Shown in pieces: positions 45,320 to 56,345 of a stretch of DNA of 64,000 nucleotides (positions are counted from its first letter, which is position 1; each line of letters begins with the position of its first letter). The translations under genes were made by a program, and so were the position numbers. The notes beneath the pieces were generated by a model, which did not search any database, had not been told where the DNA came from, and worked only from the letters and a program-made list of their open reading frames with translations. The stretch spans positions 3,718,951 to 3,782,950 of the forward strand of contig NC_005363.1 of NCBI RefSeq assembly GCF_000196175.1, in the 5' to 3' direction. This DNA is from Bdellovibrio bacteriovorus HD100 (GTDB lineage Bacteria > Bdellovibrionota > Bdellovibrionia > Bdellovibrionales > Bdellovibrionaceae).

Positions 45320-46293
45320 AATTCCAAACGAAGACCGCCGCCAAACAGGAAGTCTGTGGTGGTGTCTGGATCATCGGGGGCTTCGGTTTTGGCGTACTGG
45401 GTCGCATAGACATCAATAAAGGTATTCTCAAGTCCCCAGCTGAATGTGCTCTGCTTCGCCGTTTCGTAATCGATCCAATCCAGTTGAATCAACAATCCCA
45501 CGGTGTAGTTATAACCCATTTGGGTTGTGGCCGAGAATGAATCCGTCGCACTTTTTTCGGAGAAACCCATCTGCCAGACATTGATGCCCACATAAGGTGC
45601 CATGTAGGGTTCATTCATCAGCATGTCGGCTGTGAATTTGAAACCTATGCCGTACTTGGTGATTTCAAGACTGCGATCATTATTGCCGTCGACTTTCCCG
45701 ACGCCATAGAAAGCACCCGCCGCCCAAGAGCCCAGCATGAAGTTGTATTTGTAGTCCACGCCCAGCTGAATCAGGTTCACCGTATCAGAACCAAAAACAG
45801 CCTTATAAGACTGTCCGTCCAAAGTGGAAATGAAGTTTTTAAACTCTATCGCCTCGTAGTCAAAAGATACATACGTGCCGTGATTTTCACGTCGGACTTT
45901 GTAGTCAGCCAGATTGTCCTGACGAATCTGCACTTCCACCAGAGGAAGGTTTTCCAAGGCCGGGCTTGGCGTCGGCTCGGCATATCTTTGAACCGGAGCC
46001 TCAATCACAGCGGGCTCCTCAGGAGCTGGCGCAACCTCTTCCGTTTCTGCGGTGGAGGTTTCTTCAGATGTTGTTGTGGATTCTTCCGCGAAGGGGTCAG
46101 ACTCTTCGTCCATGTCGGTGGTTTCTACAGGTGTTAGATCGTCAAAGTCAGCCGGGGCTTGTTGCTGCTGTTGAATCTCAACATCGTCGGCGGCTTCGAC
46201 CTCTTGCTCGATATCTTGAGCATAGGCCGAAAAGCCCACCATCAAGGTCAGCAGAATACATACTTTTGATTTAAGACTTTGGTGCAATTTCAT
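45316..46293 (-). CDS. Exported outer-membrane-barrel-like protein
   Basis: 325 residues from ATG 46293. Signal peptide: KVCILLTLMVGFSAYAQ. Next, a Glu/Asp/Gln/Thr-rich, Pro-containing low-complexity stretch (about 25-110, with a five-Gln run), then a domain with alternating beta strands (about 130-325) ending in GGGLRLEF. A C-terminal Phe after short aromatic strands is typical of beta-barrel outer-membrane proteins. A frame with TTG at 46305 is possible. Family not recognised. It is convergent to mfd and divergent to the NagZ-like gene. Confidence 0.75.
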   Translation of the reverse strand: MKLHQSLKSKVCILLTLMVGFSAYAQDIEQEVEAADDVEIQQQQQAPADFDDLTPVETTDMDEESDPFAEESTTTSEETSTAETEEVAPAPEEPAVIEAPVQRYAEPTPSPALENLPLVEVQIRQDNLADYKVRRENHGTYVSFDYEAIEFKNFISTLDGQSYKAVFGSDTVNLIQLGVDYKYNFMLGSWAAGAFYGVGKVDGNNDRSLEITKYGIGFKFTADMLMNEPYMAPYVGINVWQMGFSEKSATDSFSATTQMGYNYTVGLLIQLDWIDYETAKQSTFSWGLENTFIDVYATQYAKTEAPDDPDTTTDFLFGGGLRLEF

Positions 46294-46347
46294 GCTGTCT
46301 CTCAAATCTCGTCTGGCCTCGTATTGGCCAAGTGATAGTCTGATCTT

Positions 46348-48024
46348 ATGAACAAGTATATCAGGGGAATCCTTAGGAATTTTAGTTTTTGTCTGCTGAT
46401 TCTTGTTTTTCCCAACCTTGTACTAGCTTCTGGTCCTTCGGCTAATAAGCTGTCAAAAGTCATCGATTCCAAAATCAAACAAATGAGCCCCGAAGAGAAA
46501 GTCGGACAACTTTTCATCGTTGGCTTTCCCCATAAAGACGTCGCTCCGGATCTGGAATCCTTTATCGCGAAATACAAACCCGGATCCTTCCTGCTCTTTA
46601 AGCGCAACATGATTTCAGCCCCGCAGATTCGTGAACTGAATCTGGCTCTTTATAAATCCAGCTACAAACATTCCAAACTTCCACCACTGATTGCCATCGA
46701 TCAGGAAGGGGGATCGGTTTCCCGCTTACCGATCACGCCAGCGCCGCCGAATGCTTTGGCTTTGGGGCAAACCCAGTCCCCGCTTTTGGCGGAGGAAATG
46801 GGTTATCAGACAGGACTGTTCCTGCGCGAAGTGGGCTTTAACATGAATCTGGCGCCCGTGCTGGATGTGGTGGATCCCTATTCAACTAGCTTCATTGGTG
46901 TTAGATCCTTTGGTTCTGATCCGGAACTGGTGCGCGACATTGGGGTCGCGTATTCGAAAGGGCTTCTGAAAGCGCGGGTCATTCCCACGGCGAAACATTT
47001 TCCCGGCACCGGCAGTCTGAACCAGGATCCGCATCTGACGATCGTGAAAAACAGTGCGTCCTTGGAAGAAATGAAAAAGCGCGATCTGATTCCATTTACA
47101 GGTTATTCGAAGATCGGCGCCAATATCGCGGTGATGATGTCCCATCTGATTTACCCGGGTCTTGATGAAGATCTGGAACCCGCCAGTTTCTCCACCAAGA
47201 TTTCCAAAACTCTTTTGCGTGACGAACTGAAGTATCAGGGCCTTGTTATGACCGATGATCTGCAGATGCAAGGATCCAAGCAAGTGCTGCGCCCTGAGGC
47301 CGCGGCCCTGCGCGCCCTGCAATCCGGGTCAGACATTGTGATGCTGACATGGTCTTTTGCGGATCAAGGGAAGGCTTTTGACTATGTCTTAGCGGCGCTG
47401 AAATCCGGGGAGCTTCCTTCGGCCCATGTGGATGAAAAACTGCGCCGGATTTTGCGCGTAAAGGCCTTTGCGAATGTCTATCGCCGCGACCCCAAGCTTC
47501 CGTCCATGTTGAGTGGCAACAGCCTCACCTCTCCTCAATATGCCGAGGTGGAAGATGAAGTCCTGTCCCAGAATTTAAAAACCAGCCTGATCCCACGACA
47601 GCTACCATCAGTAAGATCCGCCCGCAAGCCGGCGTCGGTTGAAACCGTCTGTGCGGCCTCACCGTCTCAGGATTTCCTGCTGTCCTTCGTGGGTGCTGAA
47701 AAGAAAAAGATTCCGGTTCTGAAGCTTGAAAACAGCTCCCAGGGTAAGGATCTGTCAGCTTTGCTGAAGAAAAAACAGTGCACCGCTTTGTTTGTGGGAG
47801 TCACCGGTCCCCGCACGGCCCGTCAGGTGCGCGGTCTTTCCCCACAGGAACGTCAAAAGCTGATTGTTGTGAACTTGGGGGCTCCTCGCCTGTTTCCGAA
47901 ATCGCGCGGCTACCGCCAGGTGATTCAGCTTTACTTCAATCACAAGGATGCAGGAAGAAAGATCGCCCAGTACCGGGATGAGATCTTAAAAAGTTCTCAA
48001 GGCTCGTTTGCTCTGAAAGATTAG
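46348..48024 (+). CDS. Glycoside hydrolase family 3, NagZ-like beta-hexosaminidase with C-terminal extension
   Basis: 558 residues. A signal peptide (SFCLLILVFPNLVLAS) is followed by the GH3 domain: IDQEGGSVSRL, RSFGSDP, AKHFPGTG with the His (near 217), and the nucleophile Asp in MTDDLQM (near 302). NagZ releases N-acetylglucosamine from peptidoglycan fragments; E. coli NagZ is cytosolic and about 340 long, while this protein is exported and carries about 170 further residues that look like the second domain of longer family members. No ribosome site is visible before ATG 46348. Confidence 0.88.
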   Translation: MNKYIRGILRNFSFCLLILVFPNLVLASGPSANKLSKVIDSKIKQMSPEEKVGQLFIVGFPHKDVAPDLESFIAKYKPGSFLLFKRNMISAPQIRELNLALYKSSYKHSKLPPLIAIDQEGGSVSRLPITPAPPNALALGQTQSPLLAEEMGYQTGLFLREVGFNMNLAPVLDVVDPYSTSFIGVRSFGSDPELVRDIGVAYSKGLLKARVIPTAKHFPGTGSLNQDPHLTIVKNSASLEEMKKRDLIPFTGYSKIGANIAVMMSHLIYPGLDEDLEPASFSTKISKTLLRDELKYQGLVMTDDLQMQGSKQVLRPEAAALRALQSGSDIVMLTWSFADQGKAFDYVLAALKSGELPSAHVDEKLRRILRVKAFANVYRRDPKLPSMLSGNSLTSPQYAEVEDEVLSQNLKTSLIPRQLPSVRSARKPASVETVCAASPSQDFLLSFVGAEKKKIPVLKLENSSQGKDLSALLKKKQCTALFVGVTGPRTARQVRGLSPQERQKLIVVNLGAPRLFPKSRGYRQVIQLYFNHKDAGRKIAQYRDEILKSSQGSFALKD

Positions 48025-48052
48025 AACTGCAGAAATGATATTCTGAAAAAAG

Positions 48053-48078
48053 AAACGGAGGCTTGTGGCCTCCGTTTT
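48053..48078. terminator. Bidirectional terminator between nagZ-like and atpC
   Basis: AAACGGAGGC 48053-48062 pairs with GCCTCCGTTT 48068-48077, loop TTGTG, followed by T on the plus strand and by TTTCTTTTTTC on the minus strand. It serves both convergent operons. Confidence 0.88.
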
Positions 48079-48084
48079 AGCTTC

Positions 48085-48501
48085 TTACTTCTTAGCTGGC
48101 TGTTGTTCAGCCGCTTCGATTTTCGCTCTCGCATGAGCCCAGTCGCGCTGGAACTCTGCCCAGTCTTCGTCTGTGATCAATTCGTTCATGATCTTCTTTT
48201 CAGAAAGAGCCAAGAACTCTTTTGTCGCCTGAAGATCAATCTCTTCAGGAAGGTCAGCGATATTGGCAAGAATATTCACGCCCTCAGGAGAAACCTGGCA
48301 GTAACCCCAGCTGATAACAGCCAAGTCCTGCTTTTCTTTCCCTTTGAGTTTCCATTTCATCACGCCTGTTTCCAGAGTGGTGATCAATGGAGCGTGACCA
48401 GGAAGAATGTTCAACTCTCCCTTGAATGCTGGAACAGTCACCTCGTCGACCTCTTGGCCAACAAGAATGCGCTTTTCCGGTGTCACGATTGTTAGTTTCA
48501 T
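48085..48501 (-). CDS. atpC: ATP synthase epsilon subunit
   Basis: 138 residues. Beta-sandwich N-terminus (LTIVTPEKRILVGQEVDEVTVPAFKGELNILPGHAPLIT) and helical C-terminus. ATG 48501 follows AAGGGG; the two-codon-longer form from GTG 48507 is less likely. Part of the F1 rotor stalk. Last gene of the atp operon before the terminator. Confidence 0.93.
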   Translation of the reverse strand: MKLTIVTPEKRILVGQEVDEVTVPAFKGELNILPGHAPLITTLETGVMKWKLKGKEKQDLAVISWGYCQVSPEGVNILANIADLPEEIDLQATKEFLALSEKKIMNELITDEDWAEFQRDWAHARAKIEAAEQQPAKK

Positions 48502-48527
48502 ATTCACCCCTTAGGAAGAGGCAGGCA

Positions 48528-49937
<1,410 letters not shown>

Positions 49938-49945
49938 TCAGCTCC

Positions 49946-50833
49946 CTATCCTTTAAGCGCTTCAGCGCCAGATACGATTTCAATCAATTCTGTAGTAATT
50001 TTTTCTTGTCTCAATTTGTTGTATGTCAGAGTGAGCTTGTTGATCATCTCTTTGGCGTTGTTTGTCGCGTTTTCCATCGCGCTCATACGAGCACCATGTT
50101 CACCCGCAACAGACTCGGACATACATCTGTAAACTTGAAGTTCGAAGTGTTTCTCAAGCAATTCTTTGATGATTTGCTCAGGAGCCGGTTCGAAGATCAT
50201 GTCGACAGCAAAGTTGGATGCTGTGTCAGCTTCTTTTTTGAAAGTCGTCATTCCAAGATCAATTGGAAGAAGAGTTTCAGCAGTCACCACCTGAGAGATT
50301 GCAGACTTGAACTCATTGTGAACGATACGAACTTCGTCGTATGAACCTTCGAGGTAGTCATTCATCACACGGTTAGCAACTTTGGAAGCCAGCTCATAGG
50401 AGATGTCTTTATCAAGCTTGGTGATGTAATCCACCGCTTTGATACCACGTCTTGCGAAGTAGTCATGACCACGACGACCCACGAACAGGAAGTCGATTTT
50501 CTCCAGGGAGGCCTTGTTACTGTTGTAATAAGCTTCAGCGAATTTGTTGATATTGCTGTTGAAAGCGCCGCAAAGACCGCGATCAGAAGTGATAACAACA
50601 AGCAAAACATTCTTTACTTGTTCTTTCTTCTCCATCAACGGATGCGACACTTTGTTGGTCACAGCGATATCCGCAATCACCTGACGCAAAGCCAGAGCAT
50701 AAGGACGCATATTAACGATGTTATTCTGCGCCTTTCTCAACTTTGCAGCAGACACGAGCTTCATCGCTTTCGTGATCTGCTGGGTGTTTTTAGTGGACTC
50801 AATCTGAGCCCGGATATCCTTCAAGCTTGCCAT
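49946..50833 (-). CDS. atpG: ATP synthase gamma subunit
   Basis: 295 residues, the central F1 shaft. N-terminal ASLKDIRAQIESTKNTQQITKAMK and C-terminal ITTELIEIVSGAEAL carry the coiled coil that turns inside the alpha-beta ring. The start is immediately after atpA (12 bases). Confidence 0.97.
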   Translation of the reverse strand: MASLKDIRAQIESTKNTQQITKAMKLVSAAKLRKAQNNIVNMRPYALALRQVIADIAVTNKVSHPLMEKKEQVKNVLLVVITSDRGLCGAFNSNINKFAEAYYNSNKASLEKIDFLFVGRRGHDYFARRGIKAVDYITKLDKDISYELASKVANRVMNDYLEGSYDEVRIVHNEFKSAISQVVTAETLLPIDLGMTTFKKEADTASNFAVDMIFEPAPEQIIKELLEKHFELQVYRCMSESVAGEHGARMSAMENATNNAKEMINKLTLTYNKLRQEKITTELIEIVSGAEALKG

Positions 50834-50845
50834 TTAAGCACCAAA

Positions 50846-52369
50846 TTACTTGTTAGAAGGTTGGAAGATTGCTTTGAACTCTTCAAGAGCCGCCAACAAT
50901 GCTTTTTTAGTATCGTCAGCAATCGCTTTCTTCTCAGAGATCGTTTTGATGATGTCAGAGTGCTTGTTTTTCAAGAACTCAATCATCTCTTTTTCGTATC
51001 TCTTAACGTCTGTCTCTGGGTATTGGTCAACGAACGCGTTACCAGCAGCGAAGATCATGATGATTTGCTCTTCAACTTTTACCGGAGAGTATTGAGGCTG
51101 TTTCAACACTTCGATCAGACGACGACCACGAGCAAGCTGTTGCTGAGACGCTTTATCCAGGTCGGATGCAAACGCAGCAAATGCTTCCATGGAACGGAAC
51201 TGAGCAAGCTCAAGTTTCAGGGAACCTGCAACTTGTTTCATCGCCTTAATCTGAGCCGCACCACCCACGCGAGAAACGGATTTACCTACAGAGATCGCTG
51301 GACGCACACCTTTGTAGAATAGATCGGATTCAAGGAAGATCTGACCATCAGTGATGGAGATCACGTTGGTAGGGATGTAAGCAGAGATATCGCCCGCTTG
51401 AGTCTCGATGATTGGCAATGCAGTCAAAGAACCGCCGCCTTTATCAGCAGACAATTTGGAAGCACGTTCCAACAAACGGCTGTGGCAATAGAATACGTCA
51501 CCTGGGTAAGCTTCACGGCCCGGAGGACGACGAAGAAGCAAAGACAACTGACGGTAAGCTTGAGCTTGTTTCGTCAAGTCATCGTAAACGATAAGAGCAT
51601 GTCTGCCAGTATCGCGGAAGTATTCAGCCATAGCTGTACCGGAGTAAGCAGCCAGGTATTGAAGTGGAGCTGGGTCAGAAGCGTTGGCCGCGATTACAGT
51701 CGTGTACTCAAGAGCACCCGCTGCACGCAGTTTTTCAACTACCAAGGCAACTGTGGATTGTTTTTGACCGATAGCTACGTAGAAGCACTGAACATTCAGA
51801 CCTTTTTGGTTGATGATAGTGTCAACTGCGATAGTTGTTTTACCAGTTTGACGGTCACCGATGATCAACTCACGCTGACCACGGCCGATTGGTACAAGGG
51901 CGTCGATCGCCTTGATACCAGTTTGAAGAGGCTCTTCAACCGGGTGACGGTAAACGATACCAGGAGCTTTGGTTTCAACGATACGGGAGTGAGGCGTGTT
52001 GATAGCGCCACGACCGTCGATCGGGTTACCAAGGGCGTCTACAACGCGACCAAGAAGAGCTTCACCTACAGGTACGGAAACGATTTTTTTCGTTCTTTTA
52101 ACTACGTCGCCTTCTTTAATGTGACGGTCTTCACCGAACAATACGGCACCAACGTAACCTTCTTCAAGGTTCAGAACCATTCCGAATACTTCACCTGGGA
52201 ACTCTACCAGCTCACCAGCCATTGCGTTTTCAAGACCATAGATACGAGCAACCCCGTCCCCTACGGAAAGAACGCTACCTGTTTCACTTACTTCAATCTT
52301 TTTGTTGTATTGATTGATTTGCTCTTTGAGAACGCGACTGATCTCGTCAGCACGGATTTGTGTTTCCAT
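50846..52369 (-). CDS. atpA: ATP synthase alpha subunit
   Basis: 507 residues. Non-catalytic nucleotide-binding subunit with Walker [39 protein letters not shown] and the alpha-specific [14 protein letters not shown] region. AGGAGAG precedes ATG 52369, directly after the atpH stop. Confidence 0.98.
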   Translation of the reverse strand: METQIRADEISRVLKEQINQYNKKIEVSETGSVLSVGDGVARIYGLENAMAGELVEFPGEVFGMVLNLEEGYVGAVLFGEDRHIKEGDVVKRTKKIVSVPVGEALLGRVVDALGNPIDGRGAINTPHSRIVETKAPGIVYRHPVEEPLQTGIKAIDALVPIGRGQRELIIGDRQTGKTTIAVDTIINQKGLNVQCFYVAIGQKQSTVALVVEKLRAAGALEYTTVIAANASDPAPLQYLAAYSGTAMAEYFRDTGRHALIVYDDLTKQAQAYRQLSLLLRRPPGREAYPGDVFYCHSRLLERASKLSADKGGGSLTALPIIETQAGDISAYIPTNVISITDGQIFLESDLFYKGVRPAISVGKSVSRVGGAAQIKAMKQVAGSLKLELAQFRSMEAFAAFASDLDKASQQQLARGRRLIEVLKQPQYSPVKVEEQIIMIFAAGNAFVDQYPETDVKRYEKEMIEFLKNKHSDIIKTISEKKAIADDTKKALLAALEEFKAIFQPSNK

Positions 52370-52371
52370 TG

Positions 52372-52920
52372 TTAGTTGGCTCTCCTGTTTAGTTCTTCAT
52401 TTAATTTTTTAAGATGAGTGTCGATGCTGTCATCGAATGTCCAGCCGCCTACAGTGGCAACGATGCCACCAAGCAGTTTAGGATCCTGTTCGTACGTCAG
52501 AACGATTTTCTTATTCAAAACTTTAGTGATTTTTTGCTCGATGTCTTTTTGAGCATCTGCCGCGAGAGGCTGGGCAGAACGAACCACTCCGCGAGTCACG
52601 CCCTCTTCCAAATCAAGAAGATCGCGGTATGCGAAGGAAATTTGCTCAAGAACACCGAAACGGTTTTTTTCAGCCAGCAGAACAAGTGTGTTCACCACTT
52701 CTTCAGACACACCTTTGCCGGACAAAGATGCTTTTACAGCTGCGATCTTCTGATCAGAACCGATCATTGGATTTTCGAAATAGTTTTTTACAGAGACATC
52801 GCCCGCGAAGGATTTCACCAATGCCTGCAGTTCTGCGTGCACTTGAGTGTGGATGCCTTTTTGTTTTGCGACAGCCAGAAGGGCTTTTGCGTATCTTTTG
52901 GAAATCTCGCTGACTCTCAT
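52372..52920 (-). CDS. atpH: ATP synthase delta subunit
   Basis: 182 residues when started at ATG 52920, which has GGAG upstream; the longer frame to 52983 runs into the b subunit gene. The N-terminal [16 protein letters not shown] and C-terminal [24 protein letters not shown] are delta features. It links F1 to the peripheral stalk. Confidence 0.93.
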   Translation of the reverse strand: MRVSEISKRYAKALLAVAKQKGIHTQVHAELQALVKSFAGDVSVKNYFENPMIGSDQKIAAVKASLSGKGVSEEVVNTLVLLAEKNRFGVLEQISFAYRDLLDLEEGVTRGVVRSAQPLAADAQKDIEQKITKVLNKKIVLTYEQDPKLLGGIVATVGGWTFDDSIDTHLKKLNEELNRRAN

Positions 52921-52924
52921 CGGC

Positions 52925-53479
52925 TTACACTCCAACGTTGTTGATGAAATCTTTTTGCAATTTTTGTTGATCGGAAGAACCAAGATCCTTCGTCAAAACG
53001 ATGCGAGCGGCTTCAACAGAATCCTGCAGAAGCTGGGTGCGAAGCTCTTTTTGAGCGCGCTGAACTTCAAGACGTGCTGTCAGTTCGGCATCATTTTTAA
53101 TACGCTTGGTAACGTCATTGGCCTCTTCAAGGATTTGTTTCTTAAGATCTTCTGCGTGAGTCTGTGCTTTGCGCAGGTTCTCTTCTCGAGTCTGATCCAG
53201 ATTGGCCAGTTTGTTTTTGATATCAACGAATTCTTTTTCAGCTTGCTCGCGCGCGAACGCGGATTTCTGAGCTGCTTCCAGATAAGCCGCTTTACGACCT
53301 GCAAAGAAGGATACGATTGCATCTTTAGTGAAATAGATGATCGCCGCAAACAGGATCGTCAGGTTGATCGCCTGGAACATGATTGTGGAAGTTGGGATGT
53401 GTCCGTCGCCGTGACCGCCGCCTGCTGCGAATACTGCTGCCGGAGCCAGAAGTACCAATAGATTCAAAATCAATTTCAT
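52925..53479 (-). CDS. atpF: ATP synthase subunit b
   Basis: 184 residues. A membrane segment (TIMFQAINLTILFAAIIYFTK) precedes a long charged coiled coil (AYLEAAQKSAFAREQAEKEF). The N-terminus ahead of it (ILNLLVLLAPAAVFAAG) reads like a cleavable signal peptide, which occurs in some b subunits of related bacteria. The start at ATG 53479 is chosen for its size. The adjacent b'-type gene makes a heterodimeric stalk likely. Confidence 0.9.
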   Translation of the reverse strand: MKLILNLLVLLAPAAVFAAGGGHGDGHIPTSTIMFQAINLTILFAAIIYFTKDAIVSFFAGRKAAYLEAAQKSAFAREQAEKEFVDIKNKLANLDQTREENLRKAQTHAEDLKKQILEEANDVTKRIKNDAELTARLEVQRAQKELRTQLLQDSVEAARIVLTKDLGSSDQQKLQKDFINNVGV

Positions 53480-53492
53480 ATGCACTACTCTC

Positions 53493-53927
53493 TTATTTAC
53501 CAAGAAGCTTGCTGGTGATTGCCATTGCTACAGAGTTTGTCTGGGACTTCAACTCGCCCGCCGCAGTCGCAACCGCTCTGGTGATTTGTGTTCTGTTGTC
53601 CTGAACAAGTTTGTCAGCCTCTGTGCGTGCTTTGGATACTGCAGATTCGTAATCTTTGGTCGCCTGAGATTTGGCCGCATCGATGATGGACTTCATCTGA
53701 CTGTTCAGATCACGGGTTTTAACCTCGTACTCTGTCTGCAACTCTACGGATTTATTTTGATATTCAAGAGCAAGATCTTCACCGCCCTTGGTTCTTCTTT
53801 CTCTTTCTTCCAATGCATGAGCATAAGGACCGAAAACGACTTTGCTTAAAAAGATCAAAGCGATTGCGAAGAACACAAACTGAATGCCGGCCGTGGTATT
53901 GATACCTAGTTGTGCAAAAATGTCCAT
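53493..53927 (-). CDS. ATP synthase subunit b' (second b-type subunit)
   Basis: 144 residues. One membrane helix (GIQFVFFAIALIFLSKVVF) and a long helical tail with heptads. It is shorter than the other b subunit and lies upstream of it, as in bacteria with separate b and b' stalk subunits. First gene of this atp cluster; subunits a and c are not present in the window. Confidence 0.88.
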   Translation of the reverse strand: MDIFAQLGINTTAGIQFVFFAIALIFLSKVVFGPYAHALEERERRTKGGEDLALEYQNKSVELQTEYEVKTRDLNSQMKSIIDAAKSQATKDYESAVSKARTEADKLVQDNRTQITRAVATAAGELKSQTNSVAMAITSKLLGK

Positions 53928-53963
53928 TTTGTTGAAATCCCTACTGATTTTTTGACCTTCGGA

Positions 53964-53991
53964 ATTAGCATTGGCGGCCTGAACAGGTCAA
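53964..53991 (-). promoter_or_regulatory. Candidate promoter of the atp cluster
   Basis: On the minus strand TTGACC (53991-53986), a 16-base spacer and GCTAAT (53969-53964). It is about 40 bases upstream of the b' start. Confidence 0.5.
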
Positions 53992-54021
53992 GGCGTATTT
54001 CTAGATGATAATGTTCGCTGC

Positions 54022-54387
54022 CTAAGACTTAGGCATGTAGGACGCACCCTCGAAAACGACCCCTTCGTCGATACGCAGACTTGGGGATGTTACGGTGCCT
54101 TTGAAGATGGCCGGAGGGTGCATTATAACCCTGCGACGGGCAAAGAGATTTCCCTCAACCCGGCCGGAAATAACGATAGTATCGGCTTCGATCTGGGCCG
54201 TGACAGAGGCCCCTTCGTTGATAACGATGGTGTCCTTAGTAAAGATTTCCCCCTTAAAGTCGCCACCAATCTGAACCGTCCCCTCGAAGCTGAGCTTTCC
54301 TTCGAAATGGGTCCCCTGGTCAAGGATTGCCGTCACATGACCAGTCAAAAGATCTTCTTGGAGTGCGGGGGAAAGGTTTACTGCCAT
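54022..54387 (-). CDS. Bactofilin
   Basis: 121 residues. A central repeat of short beta strands (GKLSFEGTVQIGGDFKGEI, VINEGASVTAQIEADTIVI, GRVEGNLFAR) builds the right-handed beta helix of bactofilins (DUF583), which polymerise into membrane-associated filaments without nucleotide. The start overlaps the end of parB by ten bases, with AAGAAGG directly before it. In other bacteria bactofilins position Par proteins or cell-wall enzymes; the parAB linkage suggests a similar link here. Confidence 0.9.
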   Translation of the reverse strand: MAVNLSPALQEDLLTGHVTAILDQGTHFEGKLSFEGTVQIGGDFKGEIFTKDTIVINEGASVTAQIEADTIVISGRVEGNLFARRRVIMHPPAIFKGTVTSPSLRIDEGVVFEGASYMPKS

Positions 54388-55391
54388 CCTTCTTTAAGCC
54401 TATCTACCATATTGGTCAGTTCATCATCGGAATAGAAGTGAATGGTGATTTTACCTTTTGAATTGGCGTAATCAATGTTCACTTTCGTACCCAGCATTTT
54501 CTGAAGCTCATCGCTCAAACCAGAAATCAAACGCTGGGTTACATTAGAATCAAAAGTTGGCGCCTCTTCAACTTCCTCGTGACCTTTCACGACGGCTTGC
54601 ACCATTTTTTCAAGCTTACGAACCGCGATTTTTTCGTTCACCACTTTTTTCGCAAATTCGATCTGTTTCTTCGGATCCTGCAAAGACAGAAGAACTTTTG
54701 CGTGACCCACGGAAAGTTCATTTCCAGAGATCATCTCTTTCACAGAGTCAGGCAAAGACAACAAACGAACGGCGTTGGCCACCGTCGCACGATCACGGCC
54801 GACTTTTTCAGCCACCTGCTGCTGGGACAATTTGAACTCAGAAATCAGACGGGAATAACCTTCAGCTTCCTCGATCGGATTCAGATCTTCACGCTGAATG
54901 TTCTCAACAATCGCCAGTTCCAGCGCTTGTTTGTCGTCGTAATTCTTAAGGATAACTGGAACTTCATGCAATCCCGCCAGTTGGGATGCACGCCAGCGGC
55001 GTTCACCGGCCACGATTTCCAGTTTCCCGGAAGCCGTACGACGAGCCACGATGGGCTGAAGAATACCGTTCTCTTTAATAGACTGAGCAAGTTCCTGAAG
55101 CGGCTCTTTCTCAAATGTTCTACGAGGCTGGTATTGACCAGGTGAAAGCTTGTCAATTCCCACTTTCCAGATTTTGCTCTCAGGATCTACGGGAGGGGCG
55201 ACGGGTGTCGCTACTTGAGGAGCAGCCGCTGGAGCGGGAGTTGAAGCTACAGTATTATTAATAGATGGGGCAGCAGCAGCAGCCTTGGGAGCCGCCGGAG
55301 TTTGCTCCGGAGCCGGGCCACCGAGCAGGGAGCCCAGGCCGCGGCCCAGACCTTTTTTCTTGTTTGAGGATTCTACAGCAATATCAGACAT
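54378..55391 (-). CDS. parB: Chromosome partitioning protein ParB
   Basis: 337 residues. N-terminus KKGLGRGLGSLLGG, a Pro/Ala-rich linker (about 25-65), the ParB/Srx domain with VGIDKLSPGQYQPRR and VAGERRWRASQL (CTP-binding type), the helix-turn-helix around SQQQVAEKVGRDRATVANAVR, and the C-terminal dimer domain. It binds the parS sites at 56321 and 56853. AAGGGG precedes ATG 55391. Confidence 0.96.
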   Translation of the reverse strand: MSDIAVESSNKKKGLGRGLGSLLGGPAPEQTPAAPKAAAAAPSINNTVASTPAPAAAPQVATPVAPPVDPESKIWKVGIDKLSPGQYQPRRTFEKEPLQELAQSIKENGILQPIVARRTASGKLEIVAGERRWRASQLAGLHEVPVILKNYDDKQALELAIVENIQREDLNPIEEAEGYSRLISEFKLSQQQVAEKVGRDRATVANAVRLLSLPDSVKEMISGNELSVGHAKVLLSLQDPKKQIEFAKKVVNEKIAVRKLEKMVQAVVKGHEEVEEAPTFDSNVTQRLISGLSDELQKMLGTKVNIDYANSKGKITIHFYSDDELTNMVDRLKEGWQ

Positions 55392-55405
55392 TTAAATTCC
55401 CCTTC

Positions 55406-56218
55406 TTATGCCATTTGTTCTGTCTGTGGAGCCATTTCCGGCGTCACTTTCACTTCAGAGCGTGCTATCACTTCGCGTGCAAGCTCCAGGTATCTGACGG
55501 CGCCGATGGATTTGCTGTCGTACTCGAAGATGGATTGTCCATGGCTTGGTGCCTCACTGAGGCGTACATTTCTTGGTATGATGGCGTTGAATACTTTTTC
55601 GCCAAAGTGGTTCTTAATCTCGGTCACAACTTGGTGACTCAGATTATTCCGGATATCAAACATCGTCAGAACGATGCCTTCGATATGCAGTTGAGGATTC
55701 AAGTTCTTTTTGATTAGTCCCGCGGTATTCAACAGCTGACTAAGCCCTTCAAGTGCATAGTACTCACACTGAAGAGGAACCAGGAAACTGTCCGCCGCAT
55801 TCAAGGAGTTCAAAGTCAAAAGACCCAATGATGGAGGGCAATCGATGATCACGAAGTCATACTGGTCAGCGACTGTCGCAATGGCTTGTTTCAGGCGGTA
55901 TTCACGCTGCGGCATATCAACCAATTCAATCTCCGCGCCCACCAGATCAGGATTAGCCGTGGATACTTGAAGGTTTGGGTTGGATGTCTTTTGAGTAGCC
56001 TCGGTCAGAGTTTTTTCGCCGATAAGCACATGGTAGCTATTCGCATCCTGGCTTTCGTATCTTTTGATACCCAAACCACTGGAGGCATTACCTTGAGGGT
56101 CCATGTCGATCAAAAGAACTCTTTTTCCAAGAGACGCCAAGGCGGAAGAGAGGTTCACAGACGTCGTTGTCTTACCAACACCACCCTTTTGATTCGCTAT
56201 GCAGATTGTTTTTGCCAT
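55406..56218 (-). CDS. parA: Chromosome partitioning ATPase ParA
   Basis: 270 residues from ATG 56218, which follows AAGGAGG. Deviant Walker A KGGVGKTTTSVNL at residues about 11-23, Walker A' and B: LLIDMDPQGNASSGLG and DFVIIDCPPSLG. It is a Soj-type ParA that moves or positions the ParB-parS complex. 14 bases separate it from parB. Confidence 0.97.
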   Translation of the reverse strand: MAKTICIANQKGGVGKTTTSVNLSSALASLGKRVLLIDMDPQGNASSGLGIKRYESQDANSYHVLIGEKTLTEATQKTSNPNLQVSTANPDLVGAEIELVDMPQREYRLKQAIATVADQYDFVIIDCPPSLGLLTLNSLNAADSFLVPLQCEYYALEGLSQLLNTAGLIKKNLNPQLHIEGIVLTMFDIRNNLSHQVVTEIKNHFGEKVFNAIIPRNVRLSEAPSHGQSIFEYDSKSIGAVRYLELAREVIARSEVKVTPEMAPQTEQMA

Positions 56219-56320
56219 TTTTCCTCCTTGAGGTAAAAAAGTCCTCCTTTTTGCGTGAACATTCAAGAATAAAGACTAGTTTTTCGCGCCACACCTTATG
56301 TTTTTCGCTGTTTTTGCCGA

Positions 56321-56336
56321 TGTTCCACGTGGAACA
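56321..56336. promoter_or_regulatory. parS centromere site 1
   Basis: The 16-base palindrome TGTTCCACGTGGAACA matches the conserved parS family (TGTTNCACGTGAAACA core) and is perfectly symmetric. It lies between parA and the lipoprotein gene, 10 bases before its ATG. Confidence 0.93.
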
Positions 56337-56345
56337 AGTGTTTTT

